Origin: Paenibacillus sp. ACRRY
Lineage (GTDB): Bacteria > Bacillota > Bacilli > Paenibacillales > Paenibacillaceae
Assembly: GCF_022346995.1 (NCBI RefSeq)
Contig: NZ_JAKRNM010000011.1
Span: 91,691-155,690, forward strand
Direction: 5' to 3'
Length of the DNA stretch: 64,000 nt
Shown here: positions 17,133 through 24,622 of the stretch, piece after piece
How positions within the stretch are numbered: the stretch's first letter is position 1
Layout of the letters: every line of letters begins with the position of its first letter
The notes under the pieces: generated by a model
The model's input: the letters and a program-made list of their open reading frames with translations, nothing else
Told to the model about the DNA's origin: nothing
Databases searched by the model: none
Program-made: the position numbers and the translations under genes

Positions 17133-17183
17133 ATTTTACACGTAGCAGGTTGAAAGAACGGTAGAGAGAGGGAGGAAGGGCAT

Positions 17184-17270
17184 ATGGTGAGTGATGCTGC
17201 GATGATCGGATTGGTTGTGCTGCTGTTCGTGGTGTTCTGGGGTTTCATTAAGTTCTGCGAGAGAGCCTAG
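17184..17270 (+). CDS. 28-residue single-span membrane microprotein preceding kdpF
   Basis: Short frame with ATG at 17184, 28 codons and TAG. GGAGGAAGGG (17171-17180) precedes it with good spacing. The product has a short acidic start, one hydrophobic helix (residues ~7-22, with IGLVVLLFVVFWGFI), and a charged end (KFCERA). Its layout resembles that of KdpF, whose gene starts 28 bases downstream behind its own ribosome site. I do not know a named family for it. It could be an additional small Kdp subunit or a KdpF paralogue. Confidence 0.6.
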   Translation: MVSDAAMIGLVVLLFVVFWGFIKFCERA

Positions 17271-17298
17271 GGCTATAGCCAGAGAGGGGAAGGTGCAT

Positions 17299-17376
17299 AT
17301 GACCGTTATAGGAATGATTGTGCTGGCACTGATGGTCTATCTGGGCTATGTGCTCGTGAAGCCGGAGAAATTCTGA
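17299..17376 (+). CDS. kdpF: KdpF small stabilising subunit of the potassium-transporting ATPase
   Basis: A 25-residue peptide with ATG 17299 behind GGGGAAGG (17286-17293). A single membrane helix ends in YLGYVLVKPEKF, the hallmark of KdpF, whose members end in a (K/R)PE(K/R)F-like motif. It stabilises the KdpABC complex. kdpA begins 30 bases later. Confidence 0.9.
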   Translation: MTVIGMIVLALMVYLGYVLVKPEKF

Positions 17377-17406
17377 ATCATTTGGATCGCAGATTAGGGA
17401 GGAACT

Positions 17407-19092
17407 ATGGATATGGGTAGCGGTTTATTACAAGTGGCGGTCACGCTGCTGATCATCATCCTGCTGGTGAAACCGGTGGGTAGTTATCTGGTCAAGGTAT
17501 TCGATGGCAAGCGGACAGGACTGGACCGGATCTTCGGCGGACCTGAACGACTGCTCTATCGATTAATGGGGGTTCGGGAGAATGAGTCAATGGGCTGGAA
17601 AAAGTACCTTTCAGCCGTCCTCATTTCCAACTTCATCATGTTGATTTTGATGTTTCTGGTGCTGCGGCTGCAGCAGTTTCTGCCGCTCAACCCGGATGGT
17701 ATCAACAACATGCCTGCAGCGCAGGCGTTTAATACAGCAGCATCCTTCATGACCAACACCAACTGGCAGTCGTATACGGGCGAGAATGCCCTGTCGTATC
17801 TGTCACAGATGCTGGCCGTGACGTTCCCGATGTTTACATCGGCGGCAACAGGCTTCGCTGTAGCCATTGCGTTCATCCGCGGACTGGTTGGCCGGAGGGA
17901 TGGACTGGGGAACTTCTATGTCGACCTGGTACGGTCGATTACAAGAATCTTTTTGCCGCTGAGCTTCATTGTGGCCTTATTCCTGATCTTTCAGGGTGTA
18001 CCACAGACGCTGGCGGGGGCGGTGAGCGCGACCACGCTGGAAGGCGGAGAGCAGACGATCACCCGCGGATTGGTTGCTTCGCTCGAGTCCATTAAACACA
18101 TTGGTACGAATGGTGGAGGCTGGTTTGGAACCAATGCAGCTCATCCCTTCGAGAATCCAACGGCACTGGCGAATCTGGTCCACATTGTATGCATGATGCT
18201 GCTACCCACTGCACTGGTGTATGCATTCGGGCTGATGGTAAACAACCGGAAGCAAGGCTGGGCGTTGTTTGCAGCGATGAGCTTTCTGTTTCTTGTGATG
18301 CTTACCACTGTTTTTGTATCAGAGTACCGCGGTGTACCTGCGCTGGATGCCGCCGGCATTCAAGGGAATATGGAGGGGAAAGAGGTCAGGTTCGGGATAG
18401 CCGAATCGGCGTTATTCACGGCAGTGACTACAGCTGCGACAACGGGATCCGTCAACAATATGCATGAGTCACTCACGCCGCTCGGTGGGATGGTGGCACT
18501 TGCTGAGATGATGCTCAATAACGTATTTGGCGGTAAAGGGGTAGGCTTGCTTAACGGATTGCTGTACGTCATTCTGGCCGTGTTTATCTCTGGACTGATG
18601 GTAGGACGGACACCTGAATTTCTGGGCAAAAAAATTGAAGGGAAAGAAGTAAAGCTCGCATCAATTGCGCTGCTGATCCATCCCTTGATTATTCTAGCTC
18701 CAACTGCGCTGGCACTTATGCGGCCCGAAGCGGTAGCCTCGATTTCGAATTCAGGCATGCATGGCCTGACCGAAGTGCTGTATGCTTTTGCATCGGGTGC
18801 TGCCAATAATGGGTCCGCTTTTGCCGGACTGAATGCCAATACGGACTTTTACAATATCGCCATTGGTGTGGTGATGCTTCTGGGAAGGTATATCTCCATG
18901 ATTGCCATGCTCGCGATTGCAGGATCCCTGGCAACGAAACGAGTGGTTCCGGTAACAACGGGTACACTTCGCACGCATACCCCTTTATTTGCAGGGATTT
19001 TGGTGATGATGATTGTGGTGGTCGGAGCGCTTACCTTCTTCCCATCACTGGCGCTTGGGCCGATCGCTGAGCATTTGGCGATGCTCCAGTAA
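17407..19092 (+). CDS. kdpA: Potassium-transporting ATPase subunit A (channel-like K+ binding subunit)
   Basis: A 561-residue polytopic membrane protein that binds and moves K+ in the high-affinity KdpFABC pump. The four pore-loop regions are recognisable: TNTNWQSYTGE, GTNGGGWFGTNAAHPFENP, TTAATTGSVNNM and SGAANNGSAFAGL. The length is as in other KdpA. The ribosome site GGGAGGA lies just before ATG 17407. It follows kdpF by 30 bases and precedes kdpB by 72. Confidence 0.97.
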   Translation: MDMGSGLLQVAVTLLIIILLVKPVGSYLVKVFDGKRTGLDRIFGGPERLLYRLMGVRENESMGWKKYLSAVLISNFIMLILMFLVLRLQQFLPLNPDGINNMPAAQAFNTAASFMTNTNWQSYTGENALSYLSQMLAVTFPMFTSAATGFAVAIAFIRGLVGRRDGLGNFYVDLVRSITRIFLPLSFIVALFLIFQGVPQTLAGAVSATTLEGGEQTITRGLVASLESIKHIGTNGGGWFGTNAAHPFENPTALANLVHIVCMMLLPTALVYAFGLMVNNRKQGWALFAAMSFLFLVMLTTVFVSEYRGVPALDAAGIQGNMEGKEVRFGIAESALFTAVTTAATTGSVNNMHESLTPLGGMVALAEMMLNNVFGGKGVGLLNGLLYVILAVFISGLMVGRTPEFLGKKIEGKEVKLASIALLIHPLIILAPTALALMRPEAVASISNSGMHGLTEVLYAFASGAANNGSAFAGLNANTDFYNIAIGVVMLLGRYISMIAMLAIAGSLATKRVVPVTTGTLRTHTPLFAGILVMMIVVVGALTFFPSLALGPIAEHLAMLQ

Positions 19093-19164
19093 CGGGCGGA
19101 CAGTCTATGAGTTAGAACACGGGAAGTACAGCAAGGACGTTGAGCATGGAGGTGCACGAAATTA

Positions 19165-21333
19165 ATGGGTGCTATAGAGCGAAAGAAGGAACCGATGGTG
19201 GAAGGAAAAAGTAACCAAGCATTCGCAGAAACAGACAAAGAAACATATAGACCAAGCGGCAAGGGTGGGGGAGGGCATATCGGTCCCCAACATCAAGGCT
19301 CAAGCAAAAGGAGATTAAGCAGAGACATCGTACGGCAGGCCTCTCTGGACGCCTTTAAGAAACTGAATCCGATGGTCATGATCAAAAATCCCGTCATGTT
19401 TATCGTGGAAGTTGGTACGTTCATCACGCTGCTCTTATGTATCAATCCGGATCTATTCGCTGCATCGGAAGCGGGACGGGGGTACAACATGGCGGTGTTC
19501 CTCATCCTGTTGTTCACGCTGCTGTTTGCCAATTTTGCTGAAGCGCTCGCTGAAGGCCGGGGCAAAGCCCAGGCAGATACCCTGCGCAAGACGAAATCGG
19601 ATACGACCGCCAAATTGATGCAAAAGGATGGGACAATTCGGCAAGTATCATCGACTCAGTTGAAAAAGGGAGATATTGTCCGCGTGGAAGCGGGAGAACT
19701 GATCCCTACGGACGGCGAGATTATTGAAGGATTGGCCTCCATAGACGAATCCGCCATCACGGGTGAATCGGCACCAGTCATCAAGGAAGCAGGCGGTGAT
19801 TTTTCTTCCGTAACGGGAGGCACACGGGTCACTTCCGACTATATCGTCATGCGGGTACAGACCGATCCGGGAGAATCCTTCCTTGACCGGATGATCTCTC
19901 TGGTTGAAGGTGCGCAGCGCCAGAAAACGCCAAATGAAATTGCGCTGACCACGCTGCTGGCCGTGTTGACCCTGATTTTCCTGATTGTCATTCTGACGAT
20001 GGTACCGATGGCGAGTTACCTGGGCATTCGCCTTGATCTGGCTACACTGATCGCCCTGCTGGTTTGCCTAATTCCTACAACAATAGGCGGCCTGTTGTCT
20101 GCAATCGGGATTGCCGGAATGGACCGGGTCACACAGTTCAACGTGCTTGCCATGTCAGGCAAAGCGGTCGAAGCAGCGGGGGATATTGATACGCTGATTC
20201 TCGACAAGACCGGAACAATTACGTACGGAAATCGCATGGCCTCCGAGTTCATTCCCGTTCAGGGTGTGACCATGCAGGAGATGACCCGGGCAGCGCTGCA
20301 GGCTTCGGTTCGTGATGAGACGCCGGAAGGACGATCGGTGGTGGAGCTCGCAGGCAAGCAGGGTGAGCGCTGGCAGGAGCAGGAATATGCAGATGCAGAG
20401 AATGTGGAATTTACCGCAGAGACCCGAATGTCGGGGCTCAATCTCGGCAGTGGAATGCAGATTCGCAAGGGCGCAGTAGATGCCATCAAGCATCATATTG
20501 CTTCCCGGGGCGCACGAATTCCTACCGATCTGGATGACATTGCTCATCGTATTGCCAAGGCTGGAGGCACTCCCCTTGCCGTTGCGATCGATGACCGGAT
20601 CTACGGTGTAATCTACCTGAAGGATACAGTGAAGCCTGGTCTGAAGGAGAAGTTTGCCGAGATGCGATCCATGGGGATCAAAACGATCATGTGTACAGGT
20701 GACAATCCACTTACGGCAGCCACGATTGCGCTGGAAGCGGGCGTGGATGACTTTATTGCTGAAGCGAAGCCGGAAGACAAGATTGCCGCGATCAAAAAAG
20801 AGCAGCAGGCAGGCAAGCTCGTCGCCATGACCGGCGACGGTACCAATGATGCACCTGCCTTGGCGCAGGCAGATGTGGGCCTGGCGATGAATTCGGGGAC
20901 CATGGCGGCCAAGGAAGCGGCCAACATGATTGACCTGGATTCCGACCCGACCAAGCTGCTGTCGGTGGTCTCCATTGGGAAGCAGCTGCTGATTACACGC
21001 GGTGCGCTGACCACTTTTTCGATATCGAATGATATTGCCAAATACTTTGCCATTATCCCGGCGATGTTTATTATCGCCATGCCGCAGCTTCAATCGCTGA
21101 ACATTATGAATCTGGCTTCACCGCAATCGGCCATTCTGTCCGCATTGATTTTCAACGCAATCATCATCCCGCTGCTTATCCCGATTGCGATGAAGGGCGT
21201 GAAGTACCGGGCCATGTCAGCCGAACGGCTGCTCGGACGCAATGTATTGATCTATGGCGTGGGTGGAGTGATCGTGCCCTTTATCGGGATTAAGCTAATT
21301 GATCTGATCCTTTCGGGGCTTCATCTGGTGTGA
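19165..21333 (+). CDS. kdpB: Potassium-transporting ATPase subunit B (P-type ATPase)
   Basis: The ATP-hydrolysing subunit, 722 residues. It has the phosphorylation motif DKTGTIT (Asp about 347), TGES, KGAVDAI in the nucleotide domain and GDGTNDAPALAQADVG. The first ~50 residues are a hydrophilic Gly/Lys-rich extension (KGGGGHIGPQHQGSSKR), longer than in E. coli KdpB. GGAGGT sits ~11 bases before ATG 19165; an internal ATG at 19195 with AAGGA is an alternative start that would remove ten residues. The next gene, kdpC, begins only after a 256-base gap. Confidence 0.96.
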   Translation: MGAIERKKEPMVEGKSNQAFAETDKETYRPSGKGGGGHIGPQHQGSSKRRLSRDIVRQASLDAFKKLNPMVMIKNPVMFIVEVGTFITLLLCINPDLFAASEAGRGYNMAVFLILLFTLLFANFAEALAEGRGKAQADTLRKTKSDTTAKLMQKDGTIRQVSSTQLKKGDIVRVEAGELIPTDGEIIEGLASIDESAITGESAPVIKEAGGDFSSVTGGTRVTSDYIVMRVQTDPGESFLDRMISLVEGAQRQKTPNEIALTTLLAVLTLIFLIVILTMVPMASYLGIRLDLATLIALLVCLIPTTIGGLLSAIGIAGMDRVTQFNVLAMSGKAVEAAGDIDTLILDKTGTITYGNRMASEFIPVQGVTMQEMTRAALQASVRDETPEGRSVVELAGKQGERWQEQEYADAENVEFTAETRMSGLNLGSGMQIRKGAVDAIKHHIASRGARIPTDLDDIAHRIAKAGGTPLAVAIDDRIYGVIYLKDTVKPGLKEKFAEMRSMGIKTIMCTGDNPLTAATIALEAGVDDFIAEAKPEDKIAAIKKEQQAGKLVAMTGDGTNDAPALAQADVGLAMNSGTMAAKEAANMIDLDSDPTKLLSVVSIGKQLLITRGALTTFSISNDIAKYFAIIPAMFIIAMPQLQSLNIMNLASPQSAILSALIFNAIIIPLLIPIAMKGVKYRAMSAERLLGRNVLIYGVGGVIVPFIGIKLIDLILSGLHLV

Positions 21334-21589
21334 CATTAATCCATATATATTGGACTCCCTTTCACACAAAAACGGAGAGAGCAGAACAAATCTGAAGAAG
21401 CGAAGCGTTCGCCTAAAAGCTTTCTGCAAGAAAGCTACTTCGGAAGCCTAAGCTATCCACGGATTTTCTCCATTGGGAGTAGTTCAAAAAATTTGGGGAT
21501 AACAGCGATCGGAAGATGGTGCTGTAATCGAAGTGATATAGTGTAACGCTCAATTTGTTTTATACTAACGAATTCAGGATGTGACTGAT
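21334..21589. repeat. Gene-free insert between kdpB and kdpC, candidate intergenic repeat element
   Basis: 256 bases with no open frame or coding signal, placed between two genes that normally abut. It contains a perfect hairpin AGCTTTCT-GCA-AGAAAGCT, flanked by GAAGCGAAGCGTTCGCC and ACTTCGGAAGC, and further on ACAGC / GCTGT (around 21503-21526). I believe similar GAAGCG...GTTCGCC-containing intergenic blocks recur in paenibacilli, but this is memory, not a search. A TATACT at 21561-21566 could be a -10 for kdpC. Confidence 0.4.
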
Positions 21590-22150
21590 ATGAAGACCAT
21601 ACTGCCTGCCATCCGCTTATCTGTTGTACTTATGCTGATCTGCGGCATCGTGTATCCTCTGGTGACGACTGTTGCGGCACAGCTGCTATTTCCCGCAGAA
21701 GCGAATGGTAGCCTGATAATCCAAAATGAGAAAGTTATTGGTTCATCTCTGCTGGCACAGGAAGTAAAATCACCGGCCATGTTCCAACCCCGTGCATCCA
21801 ATGCGAGTTATGACCCGACGGCATCGGCGGGCTCCAATCGGGCCGTAGCTTCGGAAGAGTATATCAGTGAGATGAAAGACAAGATTGCTCAGCTTAGACA
21901 GGAAAATCCGACACTGCAGCAGATTCCTGCCGACCTGGTGACTGGTTCGGGCTCAGGTCTGGATCCTGACCTTTCGCCAGAAGCAGCAAAAGCACAGATC
22001 CCACGAATTAGTCAGGCGACGGGCCTTAGTGAGCAGCAGCTCATAAAACTTGTGGAAGCGCATGTTCAAGGGCGTCAGCTCGGCATATTCGGCGAGCCGC
22101 GTGTCAATGTGACTGCACTGAATCTGGCGCTGACAGCAGAGCTGAATTAG
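21590..22150 (+). CDS. kdpC: Potassium-transporting ATPase subunit C
   Basis: A 186-residue protein with one N-terminal membrane helix (~8-30) and the conserved KdpC body: GSSLLAQ, FQPRASNASYDPTASAGSN, SGSGLDPDLSPEAAKAQIPRI and HVQGRQLGIFGEPRVNVTALN. It supports ATP binding by KdpB in the complex. ATG 21590 is preferred over a GTG at 21581, since the weak AGGAT lies at 21576-21580. Its separation from kdpB may lower or uncouple its translation. Confidence 0.95.
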   Translation: MKTILPAIRLSVVLMLICGIVYPLVTTVAAQLLFPAEANGSLIIQNEKVIGSSLLAQEVKSPAMFQPRASNASYDPTASAGSNRAVASEEYISEMKDKIAQLRQENPTLQQIPADLVTGSGSGLDPDLSPEAAKAQIPRISQATGLSEQQLIKLVEAHVQGRQLGIFGEPRVNVTALNLALTAELN

Positions 22151-22210
22151 CTGAAGGAATGTATTTGAGCTCAAGTCAAAAGCGACATGGATTGCCTTAT
22201 CTATCATTGG

Positions 22211-22245
22211 CCTTCTTCCGGATTTCGGAAGGGGCTTTCTCCATT
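22211..22245 (+). terminator. Possible attenuator hairpin between kdpC and the sensor gene
   Basis: CTTCCG-GATTT-CGGAAG (22215-22231) with flanking GGCC/GGGC pairing possible, followed by CTTTCTCCATTTT, a weak T-rich tail. It may reduce read-through from the pump genes into the regulatory genes. Weak evidence. Confidence 0.3.
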
Positions 22246-22273
22246 TTAAATCATTGGAAGGAGACATCAAAGG

Positions 22274-24613
22274 ATGCATGAAGGCTTCAAGCGAAGATCA
22301 GCTGAGGATATTCTGAAGATGATTACGAAGCTGCAGCAGGGCACGCTCACCATCTATATCGGTCCGGTCAGCGGTTCAGGCAAAACCTATCATATGCTAA
22401 GAGAGGGGAATACGCTGCGCCAGCAAGGCATTGATGTCGTGATCTGCGCGGTATCGACCATGCAAAGACCCGAAACCGTGGAACAGCTCGGCGAGCTTGA
22501 ACGGATTCCAAGTATCCACTGGTGCCGTCAGAGAGATGGCATGGAGATGAAGGACCTGAATGTAGATGCACTGCTGGAACGCAATCCGGAAGTGGTGCTC
22601 GTGGACGGACTGGCGCATAGAAACCGTGAGGGAGCTCTGCATGCTACGAGGCTGGAGGATATTCAGTATCTGCTAAAACACAACATCAGTGTGATCACAA
22701 CGGTGAACGTCTACGAGTTGGAAGGGTATACTGAACTGGCCCGTAAACTCACAGGGTTTGCGGCAGAGTATACCGTTCCTGCGGGGACACTTGAATTGGC
22801 TGACGAAGTGAAGCTGATCGATGTGACACCGGAAACGGTTCTGACCCGGCTTGCTGAAGGTCATTTGAAGGGTTATGAGAGAGAGGCTTTGTTTAGACAG
22901 GGCAACCTGGGCATTTTACGGGAACTGGCGCTGAAACTCGTTGCTGAAGGAGTCAATGAATCCCTGCGGGAACACCGGGAAGAGATGGGCATTACCATGA
23001 CAACAGGCATCATGGAACGGGTGCTGGTGTCGACCCAATATCATTGGAATGGATCCATTTATATTCGAAGAGGGCAGCAGATTGCGAAGAGACTGAATGG
23101 TGATTTATGCGTAGTCACCTTCCGCGACAGGAAGAAGGCATTGACCAAGGAAGCTACGGTATTTCGGCGAAACATGATCAAGCTGGTGGAGAAATTCGGA
23201 GGAGCATTCGAGGAATTGCCTATGACGCATCGTCGCAGGATTCCAGCTGCCTTGGCACGTTATGCTGCCAGGCAGCAGATTACGCGTATTGTGATGGGAC
23301 ACTCACGTCATACCCGCTGGCAGGAGCTATGGCAAGGTTCAGTCATCAATTCGCTCCTGCACAAGCTGCAGGGGGTAGATCTGTTCCTGCTTGCAGACCG
23401 AACCGAACTGGATGGAGAACGATTACTTCCCGCGAAATTGCCTGATATCGGCAGCACAACCTATCGCAGATTAAGCGATCACGAAGTGAAGAAACAGATC
23501 GGCCAGATTCAGCGAGGCAAATTCAAAGTATACATCGGTGCAGCCCCGGGCGTAGGCAAAACCTATATGATGCTGCGGGAAGGCAACGATCTGCTCCGCA
23601 AAGGTATCGATGTCCGAATTGGCCTACTGGAGACGCACAATCGGGCCGAAACCACGGAACAGATCGGACAGCTGCTTGTTATTCCACGGGATCGCCTTAC
23701 CTATCAGGGAGTAGCATTGGAGGAAATGGATACGGAGGCTATTCTCCGTCTTTGCCCGGAAGTTGTGTTGGTGGATGAACTGGCCCATACCAATGTACCC
23801 GGAAGCGTAAGGAAAAAACGTTACGAAGACGTGCTTCATCTGCTGGATGCAGGGATCTCGGTAATCACGACCGTTAACGTGCAGCATCTGGAAAGCCTGA
23901 ACGATGCCGTAGAGCACATTACGGGCATTCGGGTACGGGAGACGGTGCCGGATCAGATTATGCAAATGGCAGATGAAGTGCAGTTAATCGATGTTGCACC
24001 TCAGGCCTTGCGGCAGCGCATGCGGGAAGGTAAAATCTATGCAGCAGCCAAGGTGGAGCAGGCACTTGCAAATTTCTTCCGCATTGGCAATCTGATTGCA
24101 TTGCGAGAGCTTGCCCTGCGTGAACTGGCCGATGATGTGGATGAACGGCTGGAAGCGAAGGAGCAAAAAAGTGCGCTTCGGGGCCCTTGGCGAAGACAGG
24201 AAGCGGTCTTTGTCTGTGTAAGCAGTGACAACCATGCGGAGCGGTTAATTCGCCGTGGTTTTCGAACGGCATATCGGTTGAAGGCAGTATGGCATGTACA
24301 TCATGTACATGTAGGCAAGGTAATGAGTGAGGAAGCAAAGGATCAGCTGGAGGCCCTGGAACAGCTGACCGTCAGGCTGGGTGGTGAATTTCATATTCAT
24401 CACAGTGAGAATCTAAGGGAAGTATCAAGCATTTTGGCAAGCAAGGCAGCAGAAGAAAAAGCAACGCAGCTGGTGGTTGGTCAAGCGAAAAGGCTCTGGT
24501 GGCTAAATGGCTACCGAGGTGCCGGATCGGTGATCAATCGGCTGGTACGGCTGTCCAGACATATGGATGTATTAATAGTTGCAGATTACGATTATGATCC
24601 AAGCGGGATGTGA
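22274..24613 (+). CDS. kdpD: Kinase-less KdpD sensor half with tandemly duplicated KdpD-USP modules
   Basis: A 779-residue cytosolic protein built of two copies of the KdpD N-terminal half. Copy 1: ATPase-like domain with Walker A GPVSGSGKT (30-38), VLVDGLAHRN, ISVITTVNVYELE, then a universal-stress-like domain (~245-375, IRRGQQIAKRL). Copy 2: GAAPGVGKT (422-430), VLVDELAHTN, ISVITTVNVQHLE, USP domain (~640-770, IRRGFRTAYRL). The period is 392 residues. Copy 1 has lost the Walker B-region Glu (Glu to Gly). Classical KdpD has one such half joined to membrane helices and kinase; here a TGA at 24611 ends the frame and the kinase half continues in the same frame. The ribosome site AAGGAG precedes ATG 22274. 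In KdpD of other bacteria the USP domain can bind cyclic di-AMP; not testable here. Confidence 0.92.
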   Translation: MHEGFKRRSAEDILKMITKLQQGTLTIYIGPVSGSGKTYHMLREGNTLRQQGIDVVICAVSTMQRPETVEQLGELERIPSIHWCRQRDGMEMKDLNVDALLERNPEVVLVDGLAHRNREGALHATRLEDIQYLLKHNISVITTVNVYELEGYTELARKLTGFAAEYTVPAGTLELADEVKLIDVTPETVLTRLAEGHLKGYEREALFRQGNLGILRELALKLVAEGVNESLREHREEMGITMTTGIMERVLVSTQYHWNGSIYIRRGQQIAKRLNGDLCVVTFRDRKKALTKEATVFRRNMIKLVEKFGGAFEELPMTHRRRIPAALARYAARQQITRIVMGHSRHTRWQELWQGSVINSLLHKLQGVDLFLLADRTELDGERLLPAKLPDIGSTTYRRLSDHEVKKQIGQIQRGKFKVYIGAAPGVGKTYMMLREGNDLLRKGIDVRIGLLETHNRAETTEQIGQLLVIPRDRLTYQGVALEEMDTEAILRLCPEVVLVDELAHTNVPGSVRKKRYEDVLHLLDAGISVITTVNVQHLESLNDAVEHITGIRVRETVPDQIMQMADEVQLIDVAPQALRQRMREGKIYAAAKVEQALANFFRIGNLIALRELALRELADDVDERLEAKEQKSALRGPWRRQEAVFVCVSSDNHAERLIRRGFRTAYRLKAVWHVHHVHVGKVMSEEAKDQLEALEQLTVRLGGEFHIHHSENLREVSSILASKAAEEKATQLVVGQAKRLWWLNGYRGAGSVINRLVRLSRHMDVLIVADYDYDPSGM

Positions 24614-24622
24614 AAAAGGACT

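Noticed and set aside
20155..21093. 312-residue minus-strand frame opposite kdpB
   Set aside because: Shadow of the P-type ATPase; no ribosome site, His/Arg/Cys-rich.
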